This document shows positions 7,587 through 15,975 of a DNA stretch of 64,000 bases, piece after piece. How positions within the stretch are numbered: position 1 is the first letter of the stretch; every line of letters starts with the position of its first letter. The position numbers and the translations under genes are program-made. Location of the stretch: assembly GCF_030269125.1 (NCBI RefSeq), contig NZ_BSSM01000013.1, forward strand, positions 62,001-126,000, in the 5' to 3' direction. Origin of the DNA: Streptomyces hygroscopicus subsp. hygroscopicus (GTDB taxonomy: Bacteria > Actinomycetota > Actinomycetes > Streptomycetales > Streptomycetaceae). Under the pieces are notes generated by a model. The model made no database searches. It was not told where the DNA came from and was given only the letters and a program-made list of their open reading frames with translations.

Positions 7587-8603
7587 GTGAGGGTCGGAAT
7601 CGTCGGAGCCACCGGTCAGGTCGGCACGGTCATGCGCAGGATCCTCGCGGAGCGGAACTTCCCGGTCACGCAGCTGCGCCTGTTCGCCTCGGCCCGCTCG
7701 GCCGGCACGGTGCTGGACGGTGTGACGGTGGAGGACGCGGCGACCGCCGACTACACCGGCCTCGACATCGTGCTCTTCTCCGCCGGCGGCGCGACCTCCA
7801 AGGCGCTGGCCGAAAAGGTCGCCTCGCAGGGCGCCGTCGTGATCGACAACTCCTCGGCGTGGCGCCGGGACCCCGAGGTACCGCTGGTCGTCGCCGAGGT
7901 GAACCCGCACGCGATCGCCGACCGCCCCAAGGGCATCATCGCCAACCCGAACTGCACCACCATGGCCGCGATGCCCGTCCTCAAGCCGCTGCACGAGGAG
8001 GCCGGCCTGGAGGCCCTGATCGTCGCGACGTACCAGGCGGTGTCCGGTTCCGGCCTCGCGGGCGTGGCCGAGCTGCACGGCCAGGTGCAGAAGGTCGCCG
8101 CCGAGGCCGACAAGCTGACCCACGACGGCGCGGCGGTCGACTTCCCCGAGCCGCAGGTCTACCAGCGCACCATCGCCTTCAACGTGCTCCCGCTGGCCGG
8201 CTCGATCGTGGACGACGGTCTGAACGAGACCGACGAGGAGCAGAAGCTGCGCAACGAGTCCCGCAAGATCCTGGAGATCCCCGGGCTGAAGGTCTCCGGC
8301 ACCTGCGTGCGCGTACCGGTCTTCTCCGGCCACTCCCTCCAGATCAACGCCCGGTTCGCCCGCCCGATCTCCCCCGAGCGCGCGACCGAGCTGCTGGCGA
8401 AGGCCCCGGGCGTCGCCCTCTCCGACATCCCGACCCCGCTCCAGGCGGCCGGCCAGGACCCCTCGTACGTCGGCCGCATCCGCCGCGACGAGACGACGGA
8501 CAACGGCCTCGCCCTGTTCGTCTCCAACGACAACCTCCGCAAGGGCGCCGCGCTGAACGCGGTGCAGCTCGCGGAGCTGGTGGCGGCCGAGCTGTCCGCC
8601 TGA
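7587..8603 (+). CDS. asd: Aspartate-semialdehyde dehydrogenase
   Basis: 338 residues, GTG at 7587 with GAGGGAG 6 nt upstream. It makes L-aspartate semialdehyde from aspartyl phosphate with NADPH, the branch point to lysine/diaminopimelate, threonine and methionine. The N-terminal GATGQVG is the nucleotide-binding loop. NPNCTT carries the catalytic Cys, and GTCVRVPVFSGHS with Q-x-N residues forms the C-terminal active-site and dimer segment. Its length is normal for the bacterial enzyme. The gene stands alone and ends at a strong stem-loop shared with the convergent pepN. Confidence 0.97.
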   Translation: MRVGIVGATGQVGTVMRRILAERNFPVTQLRLFASARSAGTVLDGVTVEDAATADYTGLDIVLFSAGGATSKALAEKVASQGAVVIDNSSAWRRDPEVPLVVAEVNPHAIADRPKGIIANPNCTTMAAMPVLKPLHEEAGLEALIVATYQAVSGSGLAGVAELHGQVQKVAAEADKLTHDGAAVDFPEPQVYQRTIAFNVLPLAGSIVDDGLNETDEEQKLRNESRKILEIPGLKVSGTCVRVPVFSGHSLQINARFARPISPERATELLAKAPGVALSDIPTPLQAAGQDPSYVGRIRRDETTDNGLALFVSNDNLRKGAALNAVQLAELVAAELSA

Positions 8604-8615
8604 CCAGAGCGTGCG

Positions 8616-8650
8616 AAGGGGCGCCCGGCGGCTCGCCGGGCGCCCCTTTT
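8616..8650. terminator. Bidirectional terminator between asd and pepN
   Basis: A perfect 15-bp stem (8616-8630 with 8634-8648) closes a 3-nt loop, with flanking AA on the left and TTTT on the right. It lies between two convergent stops and can serve both strands. Confidence 0.9.
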
Positions 8651-8656
8651 CCGTGC

Positions 8657-11227
8657 CTACGCGGCGGCGCGGTCCGCGGCCTGGGCCTTCAGCGCGCGCT
8701 CGACGCCCGCGCGGGACTCGGAGACCAGGCGGCGCAGGGCCGCACCGGGCTCGGCCGACGCCAGCCAGGCGTCCGTCCGTTCGAGGGTCTCGGTGGAGAT
8801 CTGCAGGGACGGGTACAGGCCGATGGCGATCTGCTGGGCGATCTCGTGCGAACGGGAGTCCCAGGCGTCCTTGACGATCTCGAAGTACCGCTCGGCGTAC
8901 GGCGCCAGCAGCTCGCGCTGGTCCGTCTGGACGAAGCCGCCGATCACGGCCTCCTGCACCGCGTTGGGCAGCTTGTCGGAGTCGACCACCGAGGACCAGG
9001 CCTCCGCCTTCGCCTCCTCGGTCGGGCGGGCCGCGCGGGCGGTGGCCGCGTGCCGCTCACCGGCGGCGGTCCTGTCCCGCTCGTACTCGGCGGCGATCTC
9101 CGCCTCGTCGTAGCGGCCGACCGCGGCGAGGCGCTCCACGAACGCCCAGCGCAGCTCGGTGTCCACGACCAGGCCCTCGACCGTCTGCGAGCCGTCCAGG
9201 AGGGCCTCCAGCAGGTCCAGCTGCTCGGGCGTGCGCGCGGTCGCCGCGAAGGCCCGCGCCCAGGCCAGCTGGTGGTCGCTGCCCGCCTCGGCCGCCCGCA
9301 GGTGCGCGAGCGTGGCGTCGGTCCAGCGGGTGAGCAGGGGCTCACGGGCGGCCGGGTCGGCGTACAGGTCGACGGCCAGCTTCACCTGGCGGTGCAGCGA
9401 CTGCACGACGCCGATGTCGGACTCCTTGCCGATGCCGGACAGCACCAGGGACAGGTAGTCGCGGGTGGCCAGCTCGGCGTCCCGCGTCATGTCCCAGGCC
9501 GAGGCCCAGCACAGGGCGCGCGGCAGGGACGCCTCGAAGTCGCCGAGGTGCTCGGTGACGACCGCGAGGGACTGCTCGTCCAGGCGGACCTTGGCGTACG
9601 ACAGGTCGTCGTCGTTGAGCAGGACCACGGCCGGGCGGGGCTTGCCGGTCAGCTGCGGTACGGCGGTCAGCTCGCCGTCCACGTCCAGCTCGATCCGCTC
9701 GGTGCGCACCAGCTTGCCGACCGCGTCGAGGTCGTACAGGCCGATCGCGATGCGGTGCGGGCGCAGGGTCGGCTCGCCCTTGGCGCCGGCGGGCAGCGCG
9801 GGGGCCTCCTGGCGCACGGCGAAGGAGGTGATGACCCCGTCGGCGTCCGTCGCGATCTCGGGCCGCAGGATGTTGATCCCGGCGGTCTCCAGCCACTTCT
9901 TCGACCAGGTCCTCAGGTCGCGCCCGGAGGTCTCCTCCAGCGCGCCCAGCAGGTCGGACAGGCGCGTGTTGCCGAACGCGTGCCGCTTGAAGTACGCCTG
10001 GACGCCCTTGAAGAACTCGTCCTCGCCGACGTACGCCACCAGCTGCTTGAGGACGGAGGCGCCCTTGGCGTAGGTGATGCCGTCGAAGTTGACGAGGACG
10101 TCGTCCAGGTCGCTGATGTCCGCCATGATCGGGTGCGTCGAGGGCAGCTGGTCCTGCCGGTACGCCCAGGTCTTCATGGAGTTGGCGAACGTGGTCCACG
10201 AGTGCGGCCAGCGGGAGCCGGGGGCGGCGGCCTGGCAGGCGATGGAGGTGTAGGTGGCGAACGACTCGTTCAGCCACAGGTCGTTCCACCACTCCATGGT
10301 GACCAGGTCGCCGAACCACATGTGGGCCAGCTCGTGCAGCAGCGTCTCCGCGCGCAGCTCGTACGCCGCGTCCGTCACCTTCGACCGGAAGACGTACTGG
10401 TCGCGGACGGTGACCGCGCCGGCGTTCTCCATGGCGCCCGCGTTGAACTCGGGCACGAACAGCTGGTCGTACTTCTCGAAGGGGTACGCGTAGTCGAACT
10501 TCTCCTGGAACCAGTCGAAGCCCTGCCGGGTGACCTCGAAGATCGCGTCCGAGTCGAGGAACTCGGCGAGCGAGGGCCGGCAGTAGATGCCGAGCGGGAC
10601 GCTCTGGCCGTCCTTCTCGTAGGAGCTGTGCACGGAGTGGTACGGGCCGACGATGAGCGCGGTGATGTACGACGAGATACGCGGGGTCGGCGCGAACGTC
10701 CAGACGTTGTCCCGCGGCTCGGGGGTCGGCGAGTTCGACACCACCGTCCAGCCCTCGGGCGCCTTCACGGTGAACTGGAAGGTGGCCTTCAGGTCGGGCT
10801 GCTCGAAGGAGGCGAAGACGCGGCGGGCGTCCGGAACCTCGAACTGGGTGTACAGGTACGCCTGCTCGTCGACCGGGTCGACGAACCGGTGCAGGCCCTC
10901 GCCCGTGTTGGTGTACGCGCAGTCGGCCACGACCCGCAGGACGTTGCGGCCCTCCAGCAGGCCCCGCAGCGCGATCCGGGAATCGGCGAACACCTCGGCC
11001 GGGTCCAGCCGGTCGCCGTTGAGCACCACCTCGTGGACGGCCGGGGCCACCAGGTCGATGAAGGACTCCGCCCCGGTACGGGCGACGTCGAAGCGCACCG
11101 TGGTCACGGACCGGTAGGTACCGCCCTCCTGCGCGCCGGAGAGGTCGAGATCGATCTCGTACGAGTCAACGTTGAGCAGCTCAGCCCGCTGCTGCGCCTC
11201 TTCGCGAGTCAGGTTTGTGCCAGGCAC
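8657..11227 (-). CDS. pepN: Aminopeptidase N (M1 zinc metallopeptidase)
   Basis: 856 residues. The GTG at 11227 is chosen because GAGGAG sits about 8 nt upstream. It removes N-terminal residues from peptides in the cytoplasm; no signal peptide is seen. GAMENAGAV is the substrate-anchoring exopeptidase motif, and HELAHMWFGDLV with the later NESFA supplies the zinc ligands (HExxH-x18-E). The N-terminal beta domain and long helical C-terminal domain give the full M1 length. It is monocistronic, facing asd. Confidence 0.96.
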   Translation of the reverse strand: MPGTNLTREEAQQRAELLNVDSYEIDLDLSGAQEGGTYRSVTTVRFDVARTGAESFIDLVAPAVHEVVLNGDRLDPAEVFADSRIALRGLLEGRNVLRVVADCAYTNTGEGLHRFVDPVDEQAYLYTQFEVPDARRVFASFEQPDLKATFQFTVKAPEGWTVVSNSPTPEPRDNVWTFAPTPRISSYITALIVGPYHSVHSSYEKDGQSVPLGIYCRPSLAEFLDSDAIFEVTRQGFDWFQEKFDYAYPFEKYDQLFVPEFNAGAMENAGAVTVRDQYVFRSKVTDAAYELRAETLLHELAHMWFGDLVTMEWWNDLWLNESFATYTSIACQAAAPGSRWPHSWTTFANSMKTWAYRQDQLPSTHPIMADISDLDDVLVNFDGITYAKGASVLKQLVAYVGEDEFFKGVQAYFKRHAFGNTRLSDLLGALEETSGRDLRTWSKKWLETAGINILRPEIATDADGVITSFAVRQEAPALPAGAKGEPTLRPHRIAIGLYDLDAVGKLVRTERIELDVDGELTAVPQLTGKPRPAVVLLNDDDLSYAKVRLDEQSLAVVTEHLGDFEASLPRALCWASAWDMTRDAELATRDYLSLVLSGIGKESDIGVVQSLHRQVKLAVDLYADPAAREPLLTRWTDATLAHLRAAEAGSDHQLAWARAFAATARTPEQLDLLEALLDGSQTVEGLVVDTELRWAFVERLAAVGRYDEAEIAAEYERDRTAAGERHAATARAARPTEEAKAEAWSSVVDSDKLPNAVQEAVIGGFVQTDQRELLAPYAERYFEIVKDAWDSRSHEIAQQIAIGLYPSLQISTETLERTDAWLASAEPGAALRRLVSESRAGVERALKAQAADRAAA

Positions 11228-11339
11228 GCGGTCATCTCCTCGTTATGTGTGGGTTGCGCCATCCTTCCATGCCGTCCGGCGGAAACGCGATGTCCGCATC
11301 CCGCCGGTGCCCTCGGCACGGAAGTCGGAGCCTGGACCT

Positions 11340-11819
11340 ATGACCACGACAACGACCTACAGCGTCCTCCCCATCCCCGCCGAGGCCCTCCGTTCCCTGC
11401 GCCTGACGGACGACGCGGGCCGTCCCGCCGTTCCGTACGCCGACCCGGAGGGTGACGAGATGTTGCGCTGCTGTCTGCGCCGCAGCGTGCCCGGGGAGCG
11501 GATCGCGCTGGTGGCGTACGCGCCGCTGCGCCGGTGGGCGGCCGAGACGGGGGCGGAGCCCGGGGCGTACGACGAGCAGGGGCCGGTCCTCATCCATGCG
11601 GAGGAGTGCCCCGGCTGGTCCGGCCCCGGTCTGCCCTTCACCCATGCCCAGCGGGTGCTGCGGCGGTACTCGGCGCAGGGGCACATCATCGGCGGGCAGC
11701 TGGTGGGCGAGGACTTCTCGGCGGCGCTCGACGAGGCGTTCAGCGAACCGGAGGTGGCGTCGGTGCACGTCCGGGCGGTGAAGTACGGGTGCTTCCTGTA
11801 CGAGGTGAGGCGGGCATGA
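11340..11819 (+). CDS. DUF1203-family protein
   Basis: 159 residues, ATG at 11340, divergent from pepN. Recognisable segments are ERIALVAYAPL, GPVLIHAEECPGW and RRYSAQGHIIGGQLV, which I associate with the DUF1203 family of unknown function. No signal peptide, membrane helix or catalytic motif is evident beyond conserved His/Cys. The last 80 bp overlap the 3' end of the methyltransferase gene on the other strand, suggesting one of the two has an extended C-terminus. Confidence 0.75.
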   Translation: MTTTTTYSVLPIPAEALRSLRLTDDAGRPAVPYADPEGDEMLRCCLRRSVPGERIALVAYAPLRRWAAETGAEPGAYDEQGPVLIHAEECPGWSGPGLPFTHAQRVLRRYSAQGHIIGGQLVGEDFSAALDEAFSEPEVASVHVRAVKYGCFLYEVRRA

Positions 11820-12654
11820 CCGGTCGGCGCCGGTAGGCGGTGGCGAGGGCGGAGACGGTGACCCGCCCGGCGATCCCGGCCGGCTCCAGATGGCGCGCGC
11901 TCGGGGTCATCGCCACCAGGTCGAGGGCCGCCGCCGCGTCGAGGGACAGGCCGTACTCGACGCGTTCGGTGGCGGTGGCCTCGAAGAAGGGGGCCAGCGC
12001 GCGGCGCAGTCGCCGTTCCTTGTCCGGGTCGACGGCGAGTGTCCCGGGCAGCCGGCCGCGCAGTTCGGCCAGGTGCCGCGGGGTGGGCCGTACGACGATC
12101 AGGCGCCCGTGCGGGCGCAGCACGCGGTGGAACTCGGCCGGATTGCGCGGCGCGAACACGTCCAGTACGACATCGGCGGCGCCGTCGGTCAGTGGGAAGG
12201 GCCGGAAGACGTCCCAGCTCGCGGCGGCGGCCCGGTCGTGGGCCCGCGCCGCCGCATGCAGGGCGCGCGCGGAGGAGTCCAGGCCGAGGCGGCGGGCGCC
12301 GGGCAGCCGGTCGAGGACGCCGGCGAGGTAGTAGCCCGTACCGCATCCGGCGTCCAGGACCGTCGTCCGCTCGGCCGGCCGGGCGGTGGCCAGCCGGGCC
12401 GCCGCCTGGCGGAGGGGCTCGTACGCGCCGGTGGCCAGGAAGCGTGCCCTGGCGCGGACCATGGGCGCGTCGTCGCCGCTGGTGGCACGGGCGCCGGTGA
12501 GGAGGCCGACGTGGCCGTGGCGGGCGATGTCGAAGGAGTGGCCCGCCGCGCAGCGCAGGGCGCCGCGGGCGGGGTGGAGACCGGGTGCGCGGCACGTGGG
12601 GCAGCGGAGCAGGTCGAGGAAGGGTGCGAGGGCGGGCGGACAGGACACGGGCAT
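11740..12654 (-). CDS. 23S rRNA (guanine-N1) methyltransferase, RlmA/TlrB type
   Basis: 304 residues, ATG at 12654. A zinc-finger head (LRCPTCRAPGL, then RCAAGHSFDIARHGH) precedes a Rossmann SAM domain with DAGCGTGYYL. This pairing is diagnostic of RlmA enzymes, which modify G745 (Gram-negative) or G748 (Gram-positive) in helix 35; the Gram-positive form includes the tylosin-resistance protein TlrB. The C-terminal 20 residues are low-complexity and overlap a convergent gene. A 180-bp leader with a possible 12-codon peptide and two hairpins precedes it, suggesting control by translation-coupled attenuation. Substrate position is inferred from family. Confidence 0.85.
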   Translation of the reverse strand: MPVSCPPALAPFLDLLRCPTCRAPGLHPARGALRCAAGHSFDIARHGHVGLLTGARATSGDDAPMVRARARFLATGAYEPLRQAAARLATARPAERTTVLDAGCGTGYYLAGVLDRLPGARRLGLDSSARALHAAARAHDRAAAASWDVFRPFPLTDGAADVVLDVFAPRNPAEFHRVLRPHGRLIVVRPTPRHLAELRGRLPGTLAVDPDKERRLRRALAPFFEATATERVEYGLSLDAAAALDLVAMTPSARHLEPAGIAGRVTVSALATAYRRRPVMPASPRTGSTRTSPPGRAPTPPPVR

Positions 12655-12692
12655 GAGGCAGGCACTCCTGGGGGGCCGACGGGAAGGGGGCG

Positions 12693-12753
12693 GTGCCTGC
12701 GGTTCACCGCGGCAGGCACGCCGAGGAGGGCGACGCCGTACGGCATCGCCCTC
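12693..12753 (-). promoter_or_regulatory. Possible attenuator hairpins in the leader of the rRNA methyltransferase gene
   Basis: Two stem-loops lie between the putative leader peptide and the methyltransferase ATG. One is at 12726-12753 (8 bp, a mismatch, then 3 bp more, with a 4-nt loop). The other is at 12693-12719 (8 bp closing an 11-nt loop). Alternate pairing within the second is possible (GCGGT with ACCGC). Macrolide-type resistance genes are often controlled by such leaders; here it is inferred. Confidence 0.45.
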
Positions 12754-12765
12754 GCGACCTTCCGG

Positions 12766-12804
12766 TCAGAGGAAGCAGTGGTGCGGGGTGCTCGTGAATG
12801 CCAC
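12766..12804 (-). CDS. Putative leaderless leader peptide (12 residues)
   Basis: GTG at 12804, stop at 12766, encoding (V/M)AFTSTPHHCFL. There is no ribosome-binding site, but the GTG begins 6 nt after a TAAACT -10-like hexamer, the geometry of a leaderless transcript. It sits upstream of two hairpins and the rRNA methyltransferase, where a ribosome-stalling peptide would be expected. Very short, so coding status is uncertain. Confidence 0.4.
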   Translation of the reverse strand: MAFTSTPHHCFL

Positions 12805-12810
12805 GCGGGG

Positions 12811-12840
12811 AGTTTAGTCGCGGACTCCCGGATGCCTCAG
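12811..12840 (-). promoter_or_regulatory. Putative promoter for leader peptide and methyltransferase
   Basis: TAAACT at 12816-12811 is a good -10. CTGAGG at 12840-12835, 18 bp upstream, is a weak -35 that overlaps the stop codon of the monooxygenase. The predicted start of transcription falls on the leader GTG. Confidence 0.4.
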
Positions 12841-14345
12841 GCGGGTCGGAGGGACGGGGCGGGGCCCAGGTGGGCGGTCAGGACGGCTTCGAGGGCCCCG
12901 GGGGCGGGGGCGGCGTCGGTGGCCCAGGCCGCGTAGCCGTCGGGGCGGACGAGGAGGGTGGTGCCGCGGGCGCTCGCCCAGTGGGCCACGGTGAGGCGGC
13001 CGGGGCGGGTCGCGGGCGGCGGCCGGTGGTCCGGGGTGACGAGGACGAACCGGCCGTCGCGCAGGGCCTCGTGGAGGCGGGTGCCGCCGGCGAGGCGGAG
13101 GTCGGGGACGCGGGTGCCGGTGAGGGGGTGGGCGCCGCGGGGGGCCGGGTAGCGGTGCCCGATGCCGGTGATCTGGGCGGTGATCCCGCGGCGGGCGGGG
13201 CCGACGGTGTTCAGGAACCCGGTGAGCAGGGCGCGGGCGGCCCGGGTCCAGGGGTGCTTGACCATGGCCAGCCGCACCAGCCCGCCGCTGCTGCGCAGGA
13301 CCGCCCTGCCGACGGGATGCCGTTCGGCCTGGTAGGTGTCGAGCAGGGCGGGGTCGGCGTGACCGGCGAGGACCGAGACCAGCTTCCAGCCGAGGTTGGC
13401 CGCGTCCTGGAGGCCGGTGTTCATGCCCTGGCCGCCGGCCGGTGTGTGCACGTGCGCGGCGTCCCCGGCGAGGAAGACCCGCCCGACCCGGTACGCCGGC
13501 GCCTGCCGCTCGTCGCTGTGGAAGCGGGACATCCAGCGGGCGTCGTGCATCCCGTAGTCCCGGCCCAGTGCGAGCCGGGTGATCTCCTTGACCTCGGCCA
13601 GGTCCAGCGGCTCGGTGTCGGGGACGTCGCGGCCGCGGTGCCAGCAGATCACGCGGTGGTACCCGTCCCCGAACGGGGCGAGGAACGCGAACGCGTCGCC
13701 CACCGCGTCGACGGTGAGCAGCCCCTGCGGCTGTTCGGCCAGTCTGACGTCGGCGAGCACGACGGACCGGATCACCGACCTGCCCGGGAACGGCAGCCCG
13801 ATCGCGTTCCGCACGGCGCTGCGCATGCCGTCGGCCCCCACGACGTACGCCGCCCGGAGGCTTTCCGTACGGCCCCGCGGTCCGCGGGTCTCGACCGTCA
13901 CCCCGTCCGCGTCCTGGGCGAGCCCGGTCATCTCGGTGTCGTACCGGAAGCCGGCGCCCGCCTCGACGGCCCGCCTCAGCAGCGCCTTCTCGACCTCGTA
14001 CTGCGGGAGGACGAGGAGGTGGGCGAAGCGGGAGGGGAGGTCGTCGAGGCCGATGGTGAGGCGGCCGAAGAGCCGGAGCCGGTCGAGGGTGCGGCCGGTG
14101 GCCTCCAGCTCGTCGGCGAGCCCGCGGGCGTCGAGCTGTTCGAGGGTACGGGCGTGCAGGACGAAGGCGCGGGAGAGGTTGCTGGTCTTCCGGGGGCGCT
14201 TCTCGAGCACGGTGACCGGGATTCCGGCGGCGGCGAGGTCACCGGCGAGGAGCAGCCCGGTGGGGCCGGAGCCGACGACGATGACCGGTGCGGGGGTGGT
14301 GGAGGGGGCTCCGCTGGTGCGCGTGGTGTCGGTGTTGCCGGTCAT
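12837..14345 (-). CDS. FAD-dependent aromatic monooxygenase (UbiH/PheA-TfdB type)
   Basis: 502 residues, ATG at 14345 with CAGGAGG 5 nt upstream. The N-terminal VIVVGSGPTGLLLAGDLA is the Rossmann GxGxxG for the FAD ADP moiety, and VVGADGMRSAVR is the DG motif. GRVFLAGDAAHVHTPAGGQG is the GD motif contacting the ribityl chain. A thioredoxin-like C-terminal extension follows, as in phenol hydroxylase-type enzymes. It hydroxylates an aromatic or polyketide substrate with NAD(P)H and O2, or detoxifies an antibiotic; the substrate is unknown. It is divergent from a TetR gene with clear palindromic operators between them, so it is probably induced by the TetR ligand. Confidence 0.9.
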   Translation of the reverse strand: MTGNTDTTRTSGAPSTTPAPVIVVGSGPTGLLLAGDLAAAGIPVTVLEKRPRKTSNLSRAFVLHARTLEQLDARGLADELEATGRTLDRLRLFGRLTIGLDDLPSRFAHLLVLPQYEVEKALLRRAVEAGAGFRYDTEMTGLAQDADGVTVETRGPRGRTESLRAAYVVGADGMRSAVRNAIGLPFPGRSVIRSVVLADVRLAEQPQGLLTVDAVGDAFAFLAPFGDGYHRVICWHRGRDVPDTEPLDLAEVKEITRLALGRDYGMHDARWMSRFHSDERQAPAYRVGRVFLAGDAAHVHTPAGGQGMNTGLQDAANLGWKLVSVLAGHADPALLDTYQAERHPVGRAVLRSSGGLVRLAMVKHPWTRAARALLTGFLNTVGPARRGITAQITGIGHRYPAPRGAHPLTGTRVPDLRLAGGTRLHEALRDGRFVLVTPDHRPPPATRPGRLTVAHWASARGTTLLVRPDGYAAWATDAAPAPGALEAVLTAHLGPAPSLRPA

Positions 14346-14377
14346 GGTGGCCTCCTGAAAGTGCCAACATCTGTGGG

Positions 14378-14447
14378 CCAACGTCCGTTGGTCAACACTT
14401 GTTGGCAACACTAGGAGGGCGACGGTGCGTCGTCAACAGTTGTTGGC
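14378..14447. promoter_or_regulatory. TetR operator cluster between monooxygenase and TetR genes
   Basis: Two near-identical 16-mers, GTCAACACTTGTTGGC (14391-14406) and GTCAACAGTTGTTGGC (14432-14447), are built on the palindrome CAACA-N2-TGTTG, spaced 41 bp apart centre to centre. A third related palindrome, CCAACGTCCGTTGG (14378-14391), abuts the first. GTTGG half-sites continue to about 14460. They lie between divergent starts, the usual place for autoregulated TetR sites. Confidence 0.85.
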
Positions 14448-14475
14448 CTACGAGTGTTGGCCTACGCTCGTGGGC

Positions 14476-15051
14476 ATGACCGAGAAGCCCCCGGCCCCGC
14501 CCCGCCGCTCCGACGCCACCCGCACCGCCATCCTCACCGCCGCCCGCGAGCGCTTCGGCGCCGACGGCTACGACCGGGCCACCATCCGCGCCATCGCCAA
14601 GGACGCGGGGATCGACCCGTCGATGGTGATGCGCTATTTCGGCAACAAGGACGGACTGTTCGCCGCGGCCGTCGAGGTCGATCTGCGCTTTCCCGACCTC
14701 GCGCCCGTGCCCCGGGAGGAGGTGGGCCGGGCCCTGGTCGGCCACTTCCTGGACCTGTGGGAGGGGAACGAGCAGCTGCGGGCCGTGCTGCGCGTCGGCG
14801 TCACCAACCAGGCCGGGGCCGAGCGGATGCAGGGCATCTTCCGGGAGCAGCTGCTGCCCGTGGCCCGGCAGGTGTGTCCCGACCCCGAGCAGGTCCCGGC
14901 CCGCGCCGCCCTCTGCGCCGCCCAGCTCCTCGGTCTCGCACTCACCCGCTACGTCCTCCAGGTGCCCGCCGCACAGGCGCTGACGAGGGAGGAACTGGTG
15001 GTGTGGATGGGCCCGACGGTGCAGCGCTATCTGACCGCGCCGCACCCGTGA
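14476..15051 (+). CDS. TetR-family repressor
   Basis: 191 residues; the ATG at 14476 is chosen over an upstream in-frame ATG (14425) that would encode part of the operator. The N-terminal helix-turn-helix (ATIRAIAKDAGIDPSMVMRYFGNKDGLF) is textbook TetR, and the helical C-terminal ligand domain is of the TetR_C (TipA/ActR-like) kind. It most likely represses itself and the divergent monooxygenase and releases on binding an aromatic ligand. The start lies within 30 bp of the second operator, so DNA binding would block transcription directly. Confidence 0.92.
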   Translation: MTEKPPAPPRRSDATRTAILTAARERFGADGYDRATIRAIAKDAGIDPSMVMRYFGNKDGLFAAAVEVDLRFPDLAPVPREEVGRALVGHFLDLWEGNEQLRAVLRVGVTNQAGAERMQGIFREQLLPVARQVCPDPEQVPARAALCAAQLLGLALTRYVLQVPAAQALTREELVVWMGPTVQRYLTAPHP

Positions 15052-15135
15052 CCCGCGCCCGCGATCCGCGTCCGCACCCGGCTCGCCCCGGGAAGAAGGT
15101 GCGGCACGGCGCCCGGTGGGAAAGACTCACTGGCC

Positions 15136-15528
15136 GTGGACACCACTGACGACGATCTCGCGCTCGTGGCGGCCGCCCGCCGCGTCGCCGAGGAGTACGC
15201 GCGCCCCGACATCCACACCGTGGCGGCGGCCGCGCGCACCGGCGACGGCAGGATCGTCACGGCCGTGAACGTCTACCACTTCACCGGCGGCCCGTGCGCC
15301 GAGCTGGTCGTGATCGGGGCCGCCGCGGGCCAGGGGGCGTACGAGCTGACCACGATGGTCGCGGTCCGCTCGCGCGACATGGCGGTGGTGCCGCCCTGCG
15401 GGCGGTGCCGGCAGGTCCTGATCGACTACTTCCCCGGTATCGCCGTCCTGGTCCAGCCGGGCGGACAACTGGAGCGGCGGTCCATCGCCGAGCTGCTCCC
15501 CGGTGCCTTCAGCCGGTCGGCGTCGTAG
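15136..15528 (+). CDS. Cytidine/blasticidin deaminase-like protein
   Basis: 130 residues, GTG at 15136. The deaminase zinc site is visible: GGPCAELVV supplies Cys and the catalytic Glu, and PPCGRCRQV supplies the two other Cys ligands (C-A-E ... P-C-x-x-C). This fits the tetrameric cytidine deaminase/blasticidin-S deaminase family, which act on free nucleosides or nucleoside antibiotics. It ends at a large stem-loop. Whether it is pyrimidine salvage or resistance cannot be told from sequence. Confidence 0.88.
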   Translation: MDTTDDDLALVAAARRVAEEYARPDIHTVAAAARTGDGRIVTAVNVYHFTGGPCAELVVIGAAAGQGAYELTTMVAVRSRDMAVVPPCGRCRQVLIDYFPGIAVLVQPGGQLERRSIAELLPGAFSRSAS

Positions 15529-15543
15529 CGGCGGGAGCGGGAA

Positions 15544-15615
15544 ACGCCGGGGGCGCCGACCTCGCCCGGGTACGCGTCACGCGCGTACCGACGGCGGGAC
15601 AGGCGCCCCCGGCGT
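15544..15615. terminator. Large stem-loop between convergent genes
   Basis: A perfect 14-bp stem (15544-15557 with 15602-15615) encloses 44 nt that contain a second stem (around 15570-15590, GGTACGCG with CGCGTACC). It lies between convergent stops. No T-run follows, so it may act as a GC-rich actinobacterial terminator or as a 3' stabiliser. Confidence 0.75.
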
Positions 15616-15635
15616 AGGAACCGATGTTCCGGCGA

Positions 15636-15917
15636 TCAGGCCTTGGCCTGGGCGTCGGGCTTCACGTTGATGTTGGACGAGGTGGTCTTCGCCTTGCCGC
15701 GGGACTTGTCCAGCATCATCACCAGACCGGCGATGACCAGGAACAGGACGAGCGGGAGCAGCACGTAGAGGCCCAGCGTCTGAACGACGCTGAGGCCCTG
15801 ACCGGGGTCGTCGCCGTCGTCGCGGGTCAGCGCGAGCGCGGGGGACGACATGAGCAGCATCATCAGCGTCGTACCGGCGGCCAGGGCGCCGGCGCGCAGG
15901 GCGTTCTTCTTGTCCAC
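15636..15917 (-). CDS. Small exported membrane protein of unknown function
   Basis: 93 residues, GTG at 15917. An N-terminal signal sequence (ALAAGTTLMMLLMSSPALA) is followed by a short acidic stretch and one membrane helix (LYVLLPLVLFLVIAGLVMML). A basic, probably cytoplasmic tail (DKSRGKAKTTSS) completes it. The arrangement predicts a type I single-pass protein with a very short external part. I do not recognise the family beyond a conserved Streptomyces hypothetical. It lies downstream of malQ on the same strand with a 58-bp gap. Confidence 0.7.
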   Translation of the reverse strand: MDKKNALRAGALAAGTTLMMLLMSSPALALTRDDGDDPGQGLSVVQTLGLYVLLPLVLFLVIAGLVMMLDKSRGKAKTTSSNINVKPDAQAKA

Positions 15918-15975
15918 GACCTCAAGTTAGCGAATCACCCACAAGGCCGCGCGCCCGGGGTACCGTAGCGACCGC

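Noticed and set aside
7148..11455. Very long plus-strand frame over pepN
   Set aside because: It is an antisense shadow of pepN and neighbouring genes caused by high G+C; composition is Arg/Gly/Val noise and the zinc-peptidase reading is clear on the minus strand.
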